A stretch of 64,000 nucleotides of DNA from Chryseobacterium culicis (GTDB taxonomy: Bacteria > Bacteroidota > Bacteroidia > Flavobacteriales > Weeksellaceae). Both the position numbers and the translations under genes were made by a program. The stretch lies in NCBI RefSeq assembly GCF_900108365.1, contig NZ_FNWQ01000004.1, positions 248,001 through 312,000 on the forward strand, read 5' to 3'. Below are positions 9,250 through 18,049 of this stretch, piece after piece (position 1 is the stretch's first letter; the number at the start of each line of letters is the position of its first letter). The notes beneath the pieces are model-generated. The model saw only the letters and a list, made by a program, of their open reading frames with translations. It did no database searches and was not told the DNA's origin.

Positions 9250-9567
9250 TTATAAGTGAGCGCTTAATTTTTCAGCAATAACTTCTTTTGGAGCTACCCC
9301 TACTAATTTATCCACTACTTCCCCGTTCTTAAAAATAAGAACTGTAGGAATATTTCTGATACCATACTGCATAGAGATCTCCTGGTTGTTGTCTACATCT
9401 ACCTTTCCTACTACTGCTTTACCTTCAAAATCTGATGCTACTTCTTCGATGATTGGTCCTAACGTTCTGCAAGGTCCGCACCATACTGCCCAGAAGTCTA
9501 CTAATACCGGTTTATCTGATTTCAAAACCGTATCCTGAAATGAGCTGTCTGTAATTTCTAAAGCCAT
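9250..9567 (-). CDS. trxA: Thioredoxin
   Basis: At 105 residues this is the usual size of a single-domain thioredoxin. The active site WCGPC puts the redox pair at Cys30 and Cys33, and the cis-proline motif is RNIPT. It is a cytoplasmic disulfide reductant, recharged by thioredoxin reductase (not in this window). It is transcribed alone: a TAATTTTG box lies upstream at 9623-9630 and a terminator follows. The cysteine desulfurase gene ends 82 bp upstream on the same strand; read-through from it is possible but not required. Confidence 0.95.
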   Translation of the reverse strand: MALEITDSSFQDTVLKSDKPVLVDFWAVWCGPCRTLGPIIEEVASDFEGKAVVGKVDVDNNQEISMQYGIRNIPTVLIFKNGEVVDKLVGVAPKEVIAEKLSAHL

Positions 9568-9622
9568 TTTGTTTCTTTTATTTTAATTAATATTATTTTC
9601 TTTTAATCCTTTATCGGATGTT

Positions 9623-9630
9623 CAAAATTA
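9623..9630 (-). promoter_or_regulatory. -7 box upstream of trxA
   Basis: The minus strand reads TAATTTTG, matching TAnnTTTG, 55 bp upstream of the trxA ATG. No clear TTG at the -33 position. Confidence 0.5.
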
Positions 9631-9649
9631 CGATTTTTAAAGCATAAGA

Positions 9650-10825
9650 CTATCTATGCTCAACATTAGTTTTTTCTATAGTGTAATCACTTGAAATTTC
9701 TTTCAAAGCATTCACTAATGAATCAATCTCTGCTTTTGTTGTCATATGACTGAATGAGATACGTAATGGCGTACAGTGATCCATATCATCTTCGGAAAGC
9801 ACCATCATCATCACCATGGAAGGTTTTGAAGCTCCTGAAGAGCATGCGCTCCCCTGCGAGATGGCAATTCCTTTCATATCCAGCTGAAGTCCTATCAATG
9901 GGTTTTTGTAAGGTAATAGGGCGCTTAAAACAGTATATAAACTGCTATCCTGCTCAGCACTTCTTCCGTTGAATTTAATTCCTTCAATTTCAGCTGACAG
10001 TCTTTCGATCGCGTAATTTTTAATATCCTGCATATGGTTTGTGTATTCATCCATATGATTCAGAGAAAGTTCTAATGCTTTACCTAATCCTACGATACCA
10101 CACACATTTTCGGTTCCGGCTCTGAGGCTTCTTTCCTGAGGACCTCCGGTGATAATTCCTTTTAAGCCTGTTGCCTTTCTGATAAACGCAAATCCGGCTC
10201 CTTTAGGCCCATGAAACTTGTGGGCACTGCATGAGGCAAAGTCTACAGGGATATCAGAGAAATCAAGGTTCATATGCGCCATGGTCTGTACAGTATCCGA
10301 GTGGAAAAGCGCATTGTGCTCTTTGCATAGCTGGGCAACTTTTTTAAGATCAATAATATTTCCGATCTCGTTGTTGGCATGCATTAAGCTTACCAGTGTT
10401 TTTTTATCTGAAGCTTTAAGGAACTCTTCCAGTTTTGTAAGATCAATATCTCCTTTTTCATTCGGGCGGATATAGTTTACTTCCACTCCTTTTCTGCTTT
10501 TCATATCCAGAATACTTTCAGAAACACATTTATGTTCCAGAGGAGAGCTGATGATTCTTTCTACTCCAAGATGTTCTACCGAGGATTTGATGATCATATT
10601 GTTGGATTCTGTTCCGCAGGAAGTGAAAATGATTTCAGCGGGAGTTACATGAAGATAGTCTGCAACCTGTCTTCTTACATTTTCAATAAGGATTTTTGCT
10701 TCCTGGCCAAAGCTGTGCGTTGAAGACGGGTTTCCGAAATTCATCTTCATGGTACCCACCATTGCATCTATTACTTCTTCTGCAAGCGGAGTGGTTGCGG
10801 CATTATCTAAATATACTTTATCCAT
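9650..10825 (-). CDS. Cysteine desulfurase (NifS/IscS class)
   Basis: This PLP enzyme takes sulfur from L-cysteine as a persulfide for Fe-S clusters or thio-modification of tRNA. Visible residues are His99 (LEHK), the PLP lysine Lys203 in SAHKFHGPKG, and catalytic Cys328 in GSACSSG, with the class I type loop. The length, 391 residues, is normal. It is the last gene of a close-packed minus-strand series, only 2 bp after the lipoprotein gene, so it may be co-transcribed with the polyprenyl-sugar genes although no functional link is evident. Whether it is the housekeeping IscS or a paralogue cannot be told here. Confidence 0.9.
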   Translation of the reverse strand: MDKVYLDNAATTPLAEEVIDAMVGTMKMNFGNPSSTHSFGQEAKILIENVRRQVADYLHVTPAEIIFTSCGTESNNMIIKSSVEHLGVERIISSPLEHKCVSESILDMKSRKGVEVNYIRPNEKGDIDLTKLEEFLKASDKKTLVSLMHANNEIGNIIDLKKVAQLCKEHNALFHSDTVQTMAHMNLDFSDIPVDFASCSAHKFHGPKGAGFAFIRKATGLKGIITGGPQERSLRAGTENVCGIVGLGKALELSLNHMDEYTNHMQDIKNYAIERLSAEIEGIKFNGRSAEQDSSLYTVLSALLPYKNPLIGLQLDMKGIAISQGSACSSGASKPSMVMMMVLSEDDMDHCTPLRISFSHMTTKAEIDSLVNALKEISSDYTIEKTNVEHR

Positions 10826-10827
10826 TA

Positions 10828-11295
10828 TTATTTTGAATATTTTAATTCTACAGAGGTAAACTGGTAACTGGCGGGAACAGTGAAAATAATCCAGGGGTTA
10901 GACATCACCTGAATTTCCATTCCACCGGATGGTTCTCCGGCAGGAACTTCTACATAAAGAATCTGATTCTTTACAGATGCATTTTTGATTTCATCAATTT
11001 TATGACTTCCGGATCTGAAAGTTCCCAAATTATATAAAACGACTTTTTTATTTTTCGGAAATGAAGGATATTTGATGTAAGATTCTTTATCAAGGTCTAC
11101 CACACCAAAACTTCCTCTGATTCTATTTCGAAAATCTTTTTCGTCTTTAATGATTGTAAAGCCGGGCGTCTCTGCTCCTCCCTGAGATTCAGAGACAAGA
11201 AGTTCAGCGTTTTCCTGCACAGCAGAAGACTTCTGGGATGAAGTGCTTGCACAGCTCATGAAGATTACCGCACATGCAATTAACAGGCTTTTCAT
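10828..11295 (-). CDS. PrcB-like lipoprotein
   Basis: A 155-residue protein with a lipoprotein signal (MKSLLIACAVIFMSC, lipid on Cys15), so likely anchored to an envelope membrane. The C-terminal part (KKVVLYNLG, then PAGEPSGGMEI and NPWIIFTVP) resembles the protease-complex subunit PrcB C-terminal domain as I remember it; this is a pattern match only. It sits 24 bp after the HAD gene and 2 bp before the desulfurase gene. Specific function unknown. Confidence 0.6.
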   Translation of the reverse strand: MKSLLIACAVIFMSCASTSSQKSSAVQENAELLVSESQGGAETPGFTIIKDEKDFRNRIRGSFGVVDLDKESYIKYPSFPKNKKVVLYNLGTFRSGSHKIDEIKNASVKNQILYVEVPAGEPSGGMEIQVMSNPWIIFTVPASYQFTSVELKYSK

Positions 11296-11319
11296 TTTTT
11301 ACAATTTTATCTCCCAAAA

Positions 11320-11907
11320 TTAGTGAAAAAATTGATAATGTCCTTCATTTGCCCATTTCAACATTGGCCGATCTCCTGAAGTATCGCCAAAAGCAATAAT
11401 TTTATCGTATTTGGAATCGTGGATTTCTTCTTGAATCCTTATTAATTTTTCTTTTCCGTTGCAGTTTTTTCCTACGAAGTTTCCTGTGAAAACTCCGTTC
11501 TTAAACTCGGCCCGCGTAGAAACAAGCTCCATTTTAAGTGCCTGAGCAAATGGCTTTACCCATATATCCAGGGAAGCGGTAACCAATAAACTTTGTGTAT
11601 TGTTATGATCTATATTATTAATAAAGTCGAGTGCATTTTCGCGCACAATTTTAGGATAATGCTGTTCAAAAAACTGTTTAGACTTCTGTTCTATTTTTTC
11701 CTGGCTCTGTCCTTTCAAAATAGAGCCGATAAAACTTTTTTTCACCTTTTCGGTTTCTGCGAGCTTCAGCTTGAGCAGAATAAATAGCGGAACATGTCTC
11801 AAAAATTGTATACGGTATTTTGTAGAATCGTAGAATTTGAGATACATAAACATAGTATCCTTATACGTCAGGGTTCCGTCAAAATCAAAACAATACAATT
11901 TTTTCAT
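11320..11907 (-). CDS. HAD-family phosphatase of the polyprenyl-sugar cassette
   Basis: A HAD-IB type phosphatase of 195 residues: nucleophile motif DFDGTLT with Asp8 and Asp10, motif II LLVTASLD, and a C-terminal acidic motif FGDTSGDRPML. SerB-like enzymes of this class act on small phosphomonoesters. It starts 4 bp after the SDR gene. By position it is a good candidate to remove the 5-phosphate from polyprenyl-phospho-5-phosphoribose between the UbiA-like step and the DprE1/E2 steps; that assignment is inference from context. Confidence 0.8.
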   Translation of the reverse strand: MKKLYCFDFDGTLTYKDTMFMYLKFYDSTKYRIQFLRHVPLFILLKLKLAETEKVKKSFIGSILKGQSQEKIEQKSKQFFEQHYPKIVRENALDFINNIDHNNTQSLLVTASLDIWVKPFAQALKMELVSTRAEFKNGVFTGNFVGKNCNGKEKLIRIQEEIHDSKYDKIIAFGDTSGDRPMLKWANEGHYQFFH

Positions 11908-11911
11908 TTTT

Positions 11912-12637
11912 TTAAAGCTTTAATTTTTTAAATATAAATTCAGGGATATTCCTGATAATCATCATGATAATACTCCAAACCGGCAAAACATATGCCACAT
12001 TTTTCTCCTTTTTAAAGGCTTTGTAAATACATGCTGCAGCCTGTTTCGGAGTAGCGGTTAACTTCGGATTTAAAGGCAGTCCTTCGGTCATTTTGGTTGC
12101 CATAAACCCTGGTTTTACCGTAAGAATATGTACTTTTTTATCAAAAAGATAGTTTCTCAAACCGCTCAGATAGGCTGTGAAAGCAGCTTTTGCACTTCCA
12201 TAGATAAAGTTACTCTGTCTTCCTCTGTCTCCTGCTACTGATGAAAGCCCGATAATTGTTCCTGACCTTCTGCTTTCAAATTTATGAGCAAAATAATTCA
12301 TCACAGGAACCAGCTTTGAATAATTAATACTTATAATACGTTCCGTATTTTTATTGTCATATAATCCTTCCTCGGTTCCTTCTCCTAAATATCCTACGGC
12401 ACAAAATAATACATTTGAATTGATATTTTCAAATCTGTTGTAATCAATTTCTTTAGTCAGATCCAGTTCAATCACTTCTGCCTGCTGCAGAAACTTTACA
12501 TCAATATGTCTTGCAAACCGTTCTGTAGTTTCTTTGTTTGAGGTAAAAAGGTAAATTTTTTCAAATTTTTCTCCTTCCTGAAGTGCCTTTTCCACAAAAG
12601 CCTGTGCCACTTCAGATGTGCTTCCCAGAACTATCAT
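11912..12637 (-). CDS. DprE2-like short-chain dehydrogenase (2-keto reduction of polyprenyl-phospho-ribose)
   Basis: A Rossmann-fold SDR of 241 residues: GSTSEVA cofactor loop near residue 5, active-site Ser132/133, Tyr146 and Lys150 (YGSAK). The string SSVAGDRGRQSNF and the C-terminal IIRNIPEFIFKKL closely resemble mycobacterial DprE2 as I recall it. DprE2 reduces the keto intermediate to decaprenyl-phospho-arabinose with NADH. The gene overlaps the DprE1-like gene by one base, as expected for a two-subunit epimerase. Lipid substrate chain length is unknown. Confidence 0.82.
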   Translation of the reverse strand: MIVLGSTSEVAQAFVEKALQEGEKFEKIYLFTSNKETTERFARHIDVKFLQQAEVIELDLTKEIDYNRFENINSNVLFCAVGYLGEGTEEGLYDNKNTERIISINYSKLVPVMNYFAHKFESRRSGTIIGLSSVAGDRGRQSNFIYGSAKAAFTAYLSGLRNYLFDKKVHILTVKPGFMATKMTEGLPLNPKLTATPKQAAACIYKAFKKEKNVAYVLPVWSIIMMIIRNIPEFIFKKLKL

Positions 12638-13956
12638 TATGAATTATTATTTATGATTCTTTTGTGCTGTAAAGACACAAATTTAGGATTTTGAATATTT
12701 TTAAGGTAATTGGTAAGCGATGATCTGCTCATGCTGTCTTTGGTAAGATAAATTCTTCCTCCGAATTCCTGAACGATGGCATCAAGCTGATCTACCAGAC
12801 TTTTAAGTTTGGAATTCACCTTAAAATCCAGCGCAAGCGTATAGCCTTCCACCGGGAAAGAGTTGTAAGCAGCCGTATTGTTCTTTCCAAAAAGTTTAAG
12901 AACAGCCAGAAAAGATCCGTTTCCGCTGTTTGCAATCGTTTCAAGGATTCTTTTCATCCCTTCTTTTCCTGTTTCCTTAGGAATTACCATCTGATACTGT
13001 ATAAATCCTGATTTTCCGTAGATTTTATTCCAGTCATTAATCGCATCCAAAGGATAGAAAAACGTTTCGTAGTCGATAAAGTTTTTCACCTCTTTTTTGG
13101 ATTGCTTTTTATAATACAGCCAGTTGAATATTTTAACTGTCAGTGCATTCAATACAAATCCGGGAAAATAAAACGGAACTGTAGGAGAGAACTTTTTTTT
13201 CAGTCTTAGAGGAGTTTTTGCAAAATTCTGTGGCAGCTCGTGCTGAAAAGCATGTTCTCCTCTCATCAGGATACTTCTTCCGATGTTATTTCCTTTCTGA
13301 AGACAGTCAATCCATGCAACGGTATAGGTCCAGCTTTCACTTTCGTCAAAGAGTTTAAAAATTTCATCCAGATTTTCTGCTTTAATGCTTTCCTGACGGA
13401 TGTATGCGGATTCTATATTTTTAAGCTTAAATTTTGCCGTAAGAATGATTCCTGTAAGTCCCATTCCACCAATAGTAGCCCAGAATTTTTCAGCATTTTC
13501 TTCTCTGGAACAGGTAATAATTTCTCCGTTTTCCGTCATCAGCTTAAATTCGATGACATATTCGGAAAAGCATCCTTCTGCATGATGGTTTTTACCGTGT
13601 ACATCGGAAGCTATAGCGCCTCCTATGGATACAAATTTTGTCCCTGGAGTAACATACAGGAAATATCCCTGCGGAACTGAAATTTCCAGCACTTCAGAAA
13701 GAAGCACTCCGGCTTCGCATTCCATTACTCCGTTTAAGCGGTCAAAATTGATGAATTTATTTAATTTTTTTGTCGAAAATATAGATTCTCCCAATGAAGC
13801 ATCTCCATAGCATCTTCCGTTTCCCCTTGCGATTACTTCATTATGATTGAGTACAAATTCTTTTATTTTTTTGAAATTGTCCTCAGATCTCATTTCTTTC
13901 TCCACTACCGGGAAATTACCCCAGTTTGTAACTTTCTGTGTGAAATTAGGTTTCAT
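12637..13956 (-). CDS. DprE1-like FAD-dependent polyprenyl-phospho-ribose 2-oxidase
   Basis: A 439-residue VAO-type flavoprotein. The FAD-binding segment IGGAIASDVHGKNHH matches the DprE1 signature, and the C-terminal half keeps KLFG, EFGGR and TKDS. With a constant 12-residue offset, His120 matches H132 and Lys406 matches K418 of the M. tuberculosis enzyme. The position of its Cys387 is Ala375 here (TLALDF). It oxidises the ribose 2-OH in the first half of epimerisation. It overlaps the UbiA-like gene by 4 bp and the DprE2-like gene by 1 bp. Alternative: another aldonolactone-type oxidase, less likely given both neighbours. Confidence 0.85.
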   Translation of the reverse strand: MKPNFTQKVTNWGNFPVVEKEMRSEDNFKKIKEFVLNHNEVIARGNGRCYGDASLGESIFSTKKLNKFINFDRLNGVMECEAGVLLSEVLEISVPQGYFLYVTPGTKFVSIGGAIASDVHGKNHHAEGCFSEYVIEFKLMTENGEIITCSREENAEKFWATIGGMGLTGIILTAKFKLKNIESAYIRQESIKAENLDEIFKLFDESESWTYTVAWIDCLQKGNNIGRSILMRGEHAFQHELPQNFAKTPLRLKKKFSPTVPFYFPGFVLNALTVKIFNWLYYKKQSKKEVKNFIDYETFFYPLDAINDWNKIYGKSGFIQYQMVIPKETGKEGMKRILETIANSGNGSFLAVLKLFGKNNTAAYNSFPVEGYTLALDFKVNSKLKSLVDQLDAIVQEFGGRIYLTKDSMSRSSLTNYLKNIQNPKFVSLQHKRIINNNS

Positions 13957-14840
13957 TTCTTAAAATAAATTTGAATTAAAAATGCAACTACCCAAAGTAA
14001 AAGGGTCACCTGAATATAGCGGTCTCTGTAAACAATCTTAGTAGGAGATTCCGTTCTGTTGTACACCAATGTCTGCTGAAGATATCTCAATAAGGCAAAA
14101 ACTACAAAAATAACGGTGTAAAATACTCTTGCGTGGAATCTTTCCTGAACTTCCGGTGAAAGGGTAAACATGAGATAACAGATTATAGCCAGTGTGATGG
14201 AGATAGATAATGCGATATCCGCAAACTGAACGTTATACCCGTCCAATGCTTTTCTGGTCTTCCCGGAAACCTGTGCATTGATAAGTTCTCCTCTTCTTTT
14301 TCCGATGGCCAGCACAAGAGCCAGTACAAAGGTCAGGAGAATAGCCCATTGTGAAATGCTGATCCCTGTTATATAGCCTCCTGCCAGAACTCTCAGAACA
14401 AATCCTATTGCAATAATAAAAATATCAATGATGGGAACATGTTTTAGCCTGAAGGTATAGGCAAGATTCATCACCACATAAAATCCTATAATGGTTGCAA
14501 ATTTCCAAAGATACTCGTGGAAATAAAGTTGGGAGAAAAATACAAGTGCGATATCCGTGATGACTAATCCGATAAGGATTCCTATAGCGGTTGATTTTGA
14601 AATGGCTCCGCTAGCCAGAGGTCTTCTTCTTTTTTCAGGATGTTTCCTGTCTGCTTCAATATCGTTATAATCATTCAGAATATACACAACGCTTGCGGCA
14701 AGTGAAAATATGATGAATGCAAAAATGCTTTTCACAAGTAAATCCACATTGGTAATATTACCTGAAAAAAACAGGGGGACAAATACAAACAGGTTTTTCA
14801 CCCATTGCTCCACACGGAGCAGTTTTAAATATTTCTTCAT
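13953..14840 (-). CDS. UbiA-family polyprenyl-phosphate phosphoribosyltransferase
   Basis: An integral membrane prenyltransferase of 295 residues with about eight or nine hydrophobic segments. The first Asp motif is NDYNDIEADRKHPEKRRRP (residues 56-73) and the second is LKHVPIID (Asp139). The DR-HP-KR-RP pattern is that of Rv3806c-type 5-phosphoribosyl-1-diphosphate:decaprenyl-phosphate transferases rather than of quinone-pathway UbiA or MenA. It is the first gene of the operon. Substrate assignment rests on this motif plus the adjacent DprE1/DprE2-like genes. Confidence 0.82.
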   Translation of the reverse strand: MKKYLKLLRVEQWVKNLFVFVPLFFSGNITNVDLLVKSIFAFIIFSLAASVVYILNDYNDIEADRKHPEKRRRPLASGAISKSTAIGILIGLVITDIALVFFSQLYFHEYLWKFATIIGFYVVMNLAYTFRLKHVPIIDIFIIAIGFVLRVLAGGYITGISISQWAILLTFVLALVLAIGKRRGELINAQVSGKTRKALDGYNVQFADIALSISITLAIICYLMFTLSPEVQERFHARVFYTVIFVVFALLRYLQQTLVYNRTESPTKIVYRDRYIQVTLLLWVVAFLIQIYFKK

Positions 14841-14857
14841 TTATGTTGTTTCAAATG

Positions 14858-14865
14858 CAAAAATA
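14858..14865 (-). promoter_or_regulatory. -7 box for the polyprenyl-sugar operon
   Basis: The minus strand reads TATTTTTG 18 bp upstream of the UbiA-like ATG. No TTG at the expected -33 position. Confidence 0.45.
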
Positions 14866-14892
14866 ATAAAATTAAAATTCTCAGCCTAAAAA

Positions 14893-14916
14893 TACAAAAA
14901 AAACCGCCGGGGCGGT
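14893..14916 (-). terminator. Terminator of the OmpA-type gene
   Basis: ACCGCC / GGCGGT hairpin followed on the minus strand by a run of eight T, 30 bp after the stop. Confidence 0.75.
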
Positions 14917-14947
14917 CTTTTACGAAAATATTTATATATTAAATTAA

Positions 14948-15637
14948 CTATTGCCCTTGTTTGGCATCGTTAATCATTTTTTCATTGGCTGTAATAGCAA
15001 ATTCTACTCTTCTGTTTTTAGCTCTTCCTTCATCGGTATCATTGCTGGCAACCGGCATATTTTTACCTTCACCTTTCGTGAACATTCTGGCTGATGCCAC
15101 TCCTTTACCTACAAGATAAGATTTTACTGCATCTGCTCTTCTCTGAGAAAGCGCTAAGTTGTAAGCATCCTTACCTACGCTGTCTGTATATCCGTAGATA
15201 TTGATGTTAGTGTCAGGATTATCAGTTAATACCTGCGCCAATTTATCTAAGTTAGTCTGAGCAAGAGACGTAAGGTTCGAGGAGTCGAATGCAAAGTTTA
15301 CAATACTTTCGTTCATTGTTACTTTAATACCATCTCCTACTCTTTCTACCTGAGCTCCCGGTAAAGTTTCTTTAATATCTCTGGCCTGCTTATCCATTTT
15401 GTTACCGATAACGTTACCTGCAACACCACCGATAATACCACCAAGCACAGCACCAATAGCTCCGTTTCCTCCTTTTCCTACGTTGTTACCAAGGATACCT
15501 CCAAGTACTGCTCCTGAAGCAACACCTACTGCGGTACCTCTCTGTTGGTGATTTGAATTCTGAACCGCTTCACAGCTTGTCAATAATAATGCAGATGACA
15601 AGAAAAGGGCTCCTACGTATGTTTTATTGAATTTCAT
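14948..15637 (-). CDS. OmpA-family outer-membrane lipoprotein with glycine-zipper segment
   Basis: A 229-residue protein: lipobox LLTSC (Cys22), a Gly-rich zipper region (GAVLGGILG, AIGAVLGGIIGG, residues about 40-80), then an OmpA-like peptidoglycan-binding domain (NIYGYTDSVG, LSQRRADAVKSYL, KNRRVEF). This is the YiaD/PAL-like architecture. It probably tethers the outer membrane to peptidoglycan. The lipocalin-like gene lies 24 bp upstream and may share its transcript. Confidence 0.9.
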   Translation of the reverse strand: MKFNKTYVGALFLSSALLLTSCEAVQNSNHQQRGTAVGVASGAVLGGILGNNVGKGGNGAIGAVLGGIIGGVAGNVIGNKMDKQARDIKETLPGAQVERVGDGIKVTMNESIVNFAFDSSNLTSLAQTNLDKLAQVLTDNPDTNINIYGYTDSVGKDAYNLALSQRRADAVKSYLVGKGVASARMFTKGEGKNMPVASNDTDEGRAKNRRVEFAITANEKMINDAKQGQ

Positions 15638-15661
15638 TTTTTTTGATCTTTATGTTGATAA

Positions 15662-16153
15662 TTATTTCATTCCTGTTCTCTCGAAGTTGTAAACTACTTT
15701 TACATTACCTCCTTCAAAAGGAACGTCCTGCTGAAGTGAAAACTGATCTGTTGACTGATTGATCAGAGTAAGGCTGTACCCCACAGAATTTTGTTTTGCT
15801 TTTGTACCTGCAGCAATTTTTTTAAACATGAACGTATTACCGTCTTTTACTTCAAATTTGATAGGCTGTGTAATTGCCGGGCAATTTCCACCTCCGTTCA
15901 AAGTATATGCTCCTGTCCAGTTGTTAGGAATTAATCTCCAGTGGCTTCCTACGAAGCATTGTGCGTCAGCACCTTCGTCAAAAGGTTTGATTTTATAACC
16001 TTTATCATAATCTATGCTCACAATCTGCCAGTCTCCTTTCATTTTCAGAAAGTCTGCTCTTTGATTTTGAGATGTAGCTGCTTTGTTTACAGAGGAACAA
16101 GACACTGCAAAAAGTGATGTTCCCAACATCCCTGCAAGTAGTAACTTTTTCAT
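15662..16153 (-). CDS. Lipocalin-like lipoprotein
   Basis: A 163-residue protein with lipoprotein signal (SLFAVSC, Cys19). A KGDWQIVSIDYDKG opening and alternating beta-strand pattern resemble Bacteroidetes lipocalin-like domains. Cys residues in AQCFVG and GGNCPAI could pair. The ligand is unknown. It lies directly upstream of the OmpA-type gene on the same strand. Confidence 0.7.
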   Translation of the reverse strand: MKKLLLAGMLGTSLFAVSCSSVNKAATSQNQRADFLKMKGDWQIVSIDYDKGYKIKPFDEGADAQCFVGSHWRLIPNNWTGAYTLNGGGNCPAITQPIKFEVKDGNTFMFKKIAAGTKAKQNSVGYSLTLINQSTDQFSLQQDVPFEGGNVKVVYNFERTGMK

Positions 16154-16210
16154 TTTGTTGTTTATTATTTTGTTACTATAAAGTTACAAAAAACCGTGCC
16201 AAAATTTAAA

Positions 16211-16244
16211 ATAAAAAATAAAAAGTCCGAAAAAAATTCGGACT
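16211..16244 (-). terminator. Terminator of the subtilase gene
   Basis: AGTCCGAA / TTCGGACT stem with an A5 loop, followed on the minus strand by a T-rich stretch. Confidence 0.85.
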
Positions 16245-16278
16245 CTTTATGGTTTCTCCTTAAACACAGGAAGATAAA

Positions 16279-17961
16279 TTATTTTTTAACAGCCTTTTTT
16301 ACGGATTTCGAAGGCTTAGGATTTCCAGCTGGTTTTCCTTTGTAGAAATTCGTGTAGGCATATTCTGCTGCTTTTTTCAAGTCTATAACTCCTCCGGCCT
16401 GGGATTGATCTGCAAATCCGTTTGCGGTGCTTGGATTGCTGCTTTTCACCAATGCTTCAATGATCTGGTAAGGTTTAAGATCCGGCATATAGGCTAATAA
16501 CACTGCGGCAGCTCCTGCTACAACGGGTGAAGCCATGGAAGTTCCCTGAAGGTATCTATATTCGTTTTTAGGAACGGTAGAGTAAATTTCTTCTCCCGGT
16601 GCAAAAACGTTCACCATTTTTTTATTGTAATTAGAGAAATCTGCTCTCAATGCATTATTCTTGTTGGTGCTGGCACCCACTACCAGAACGTTGCTTACAA
16701 ATGGTTTTTCATCTGTTACATTTTTAAAATTGGTAGGATATGCTAAATGTTCTGCTACATCTTCATTTTCGTTTCCTGCAGCTTTCACTAAAAGAACGCC
16801 TTTATCTTCGGCATATTTAAAAGCATCCCATACAACATTTTTACCTGGAGAAACAGGTTTCCCAAAGCTCATGTTCAATACTTTTGCTCCGTTGTCCACT
16901 GCATATCTGATCGCATTAGCCACGTCTTTGTCTCTTTCATCTCCATTGGGAACAGTTCTTACAGACATGATTTTGGCTACTTTGGAAGCCACTCCGTACT
17001 GAACTTCTTTTCCCTGAGGAAGCCCTGCAATGATTCCTGCTACGTGGGTTCCGTGTTCTGCGTCCGGTCCTTCGTAATGGTTATTACCATAGTTCTTTTC
17101 AGCGTAATCATCATAATTATCTCCTACAATTTCTTTTCTCGGATCATACGAAAGATCGTATTGTTTTGCCGCAGGAGCAAAGTGATCGATAGCTTCTTTC
17201 ATTTCCTCCGTTATCTTTTTTTCAAATTCGGCAGATGATTTTCCTTTGAATTCCGGGCTTTGGGAAATTTGCCCTAAGAAATCCAGTGCGATGGCATCTC
17301 TCTGATCCGTTGGTGCTTTTATCGCAGAAATAGTTTCTGCTGTTAACGGCTTACCTCCTAATAGTTTCACCATATTAGGAATCAGCTCATTCAGCATAGA
17401 ATAGGTTTTATAACTTTGGATGGCCTCGATACTTTTTTTATTGAACATATCTTTGGCCTTCATGTACATATCAAACTCGTCTTTCATCTGAGCCTGGTTA
17501 GCTTTATTCTTTGCGGAATCGGTCCCTTCAAAAACGGGTTTGTATTTGGCGACTACTCTTGTCACCTCCATATTGTCGATATCAATATCGCCGTTTTTAC
17601 CTCCTATAAAGTTCCATCCGTGTACATCATCAATATATCCGTTTCCGTCATCATCTTTACCGTTTCCTGGAACTTCATTAGGATTAGACCAGACATTCTT
17701 TACCAATCCCGGGTGGTCTACCTGTACTCCACTGTCCAGCACTCCTACCACTACGGTTTTGGGCTTTAGGCCTTTAGATTCTAAGTATTTATAAGCATTT
17801 GCCGTATTTATTCCATATACTTTTGAGGTTGCAAAATCTTTATGATACCATGTCATAAGATCTTTATCTGTATTTGGATCTTTACTTTTAGCTTTAGACT
17901 CCTGTGCATAAGAGAAGCTAAAACCTGCTAAAAAAACTGCAGCTAATAATACCTTTTTCAT
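16279..17961 (-). CDS. Secreted subtilisin-like serine protease (S8)
   Basis: A 560-residue protein with signal peptide (MKKVLLAAVF to SYAQ, residue 20). The catalytic triad is Asp76 (VLDSG), His303 (HGTHVAG) and Ser475 (GTSMASP). About 170 residues are inserted between the Asp and His blocks, rich in Lys and Glu (roughly 135-295). The C-terminus is Lys-rich (KPSKSVKKAVKK) and lacks a type IX sorting domain, so periplasmic location or another export route is likely. Monocistronic by its own terminator and flanks. Substrate unknown. Confidence 0.9.
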   Translation of the reverse strand: MKKVLLAAVFLAGFSFSYAQESKAKSKDPNTDKDLMTWYHKDFATSKVYGINTANAYKYLESKGLKPKTVVVGVLDSGVQVDHPGLVKNVWSNPNEVPGNGKDDDGNGYIDDVHGWNFIGGKNGDIDIDNMEVTRVVAKYKPVFEGTDSAKNKANQAQMKDEFDMYMKAKDMFNKKSIEAIQSYKTYSMLNELIPNMVKLLGGKPLTAETISAIKAPTDQRDAIALDFLGQISQSPEFKGKSSAEFEKKITEEMKEAIDHFAPAAKQYDLSYDPRKEIVGDNYDDYAEKNYGNNHYEGPDAEHGTHVAGIIAGLPQGKEVQYGVASKVAKIMSVRTVPNGDERDKDVANAIRYAVDNGAKVLNMSFGKPVSPGKNVVWDAFKYAEDKGVLLVKAAGNENEDVAEHLAYPTNFKNVTDEKPFVSNVLVVGASTNKNNALRADFSNYNKKMVNVFAPGEEIYSTVPKNEYRYLQGTSMASPVVAGAAAVLLAYMPDLKPYQIIEALVKSSNPSTANGFADQSQAGGVIDLKKAAEYAYTNFYKGKPAGNPKPSKSVKKAVKK

Positions 17962-18049
17962 ATGTTGATATTTAATTTTTTAAAAGACATATCCCAATCG
18001 CCATCTACATTGGTTTTATAATGAGGGTTTCCTTAACAGCGATTGTATG

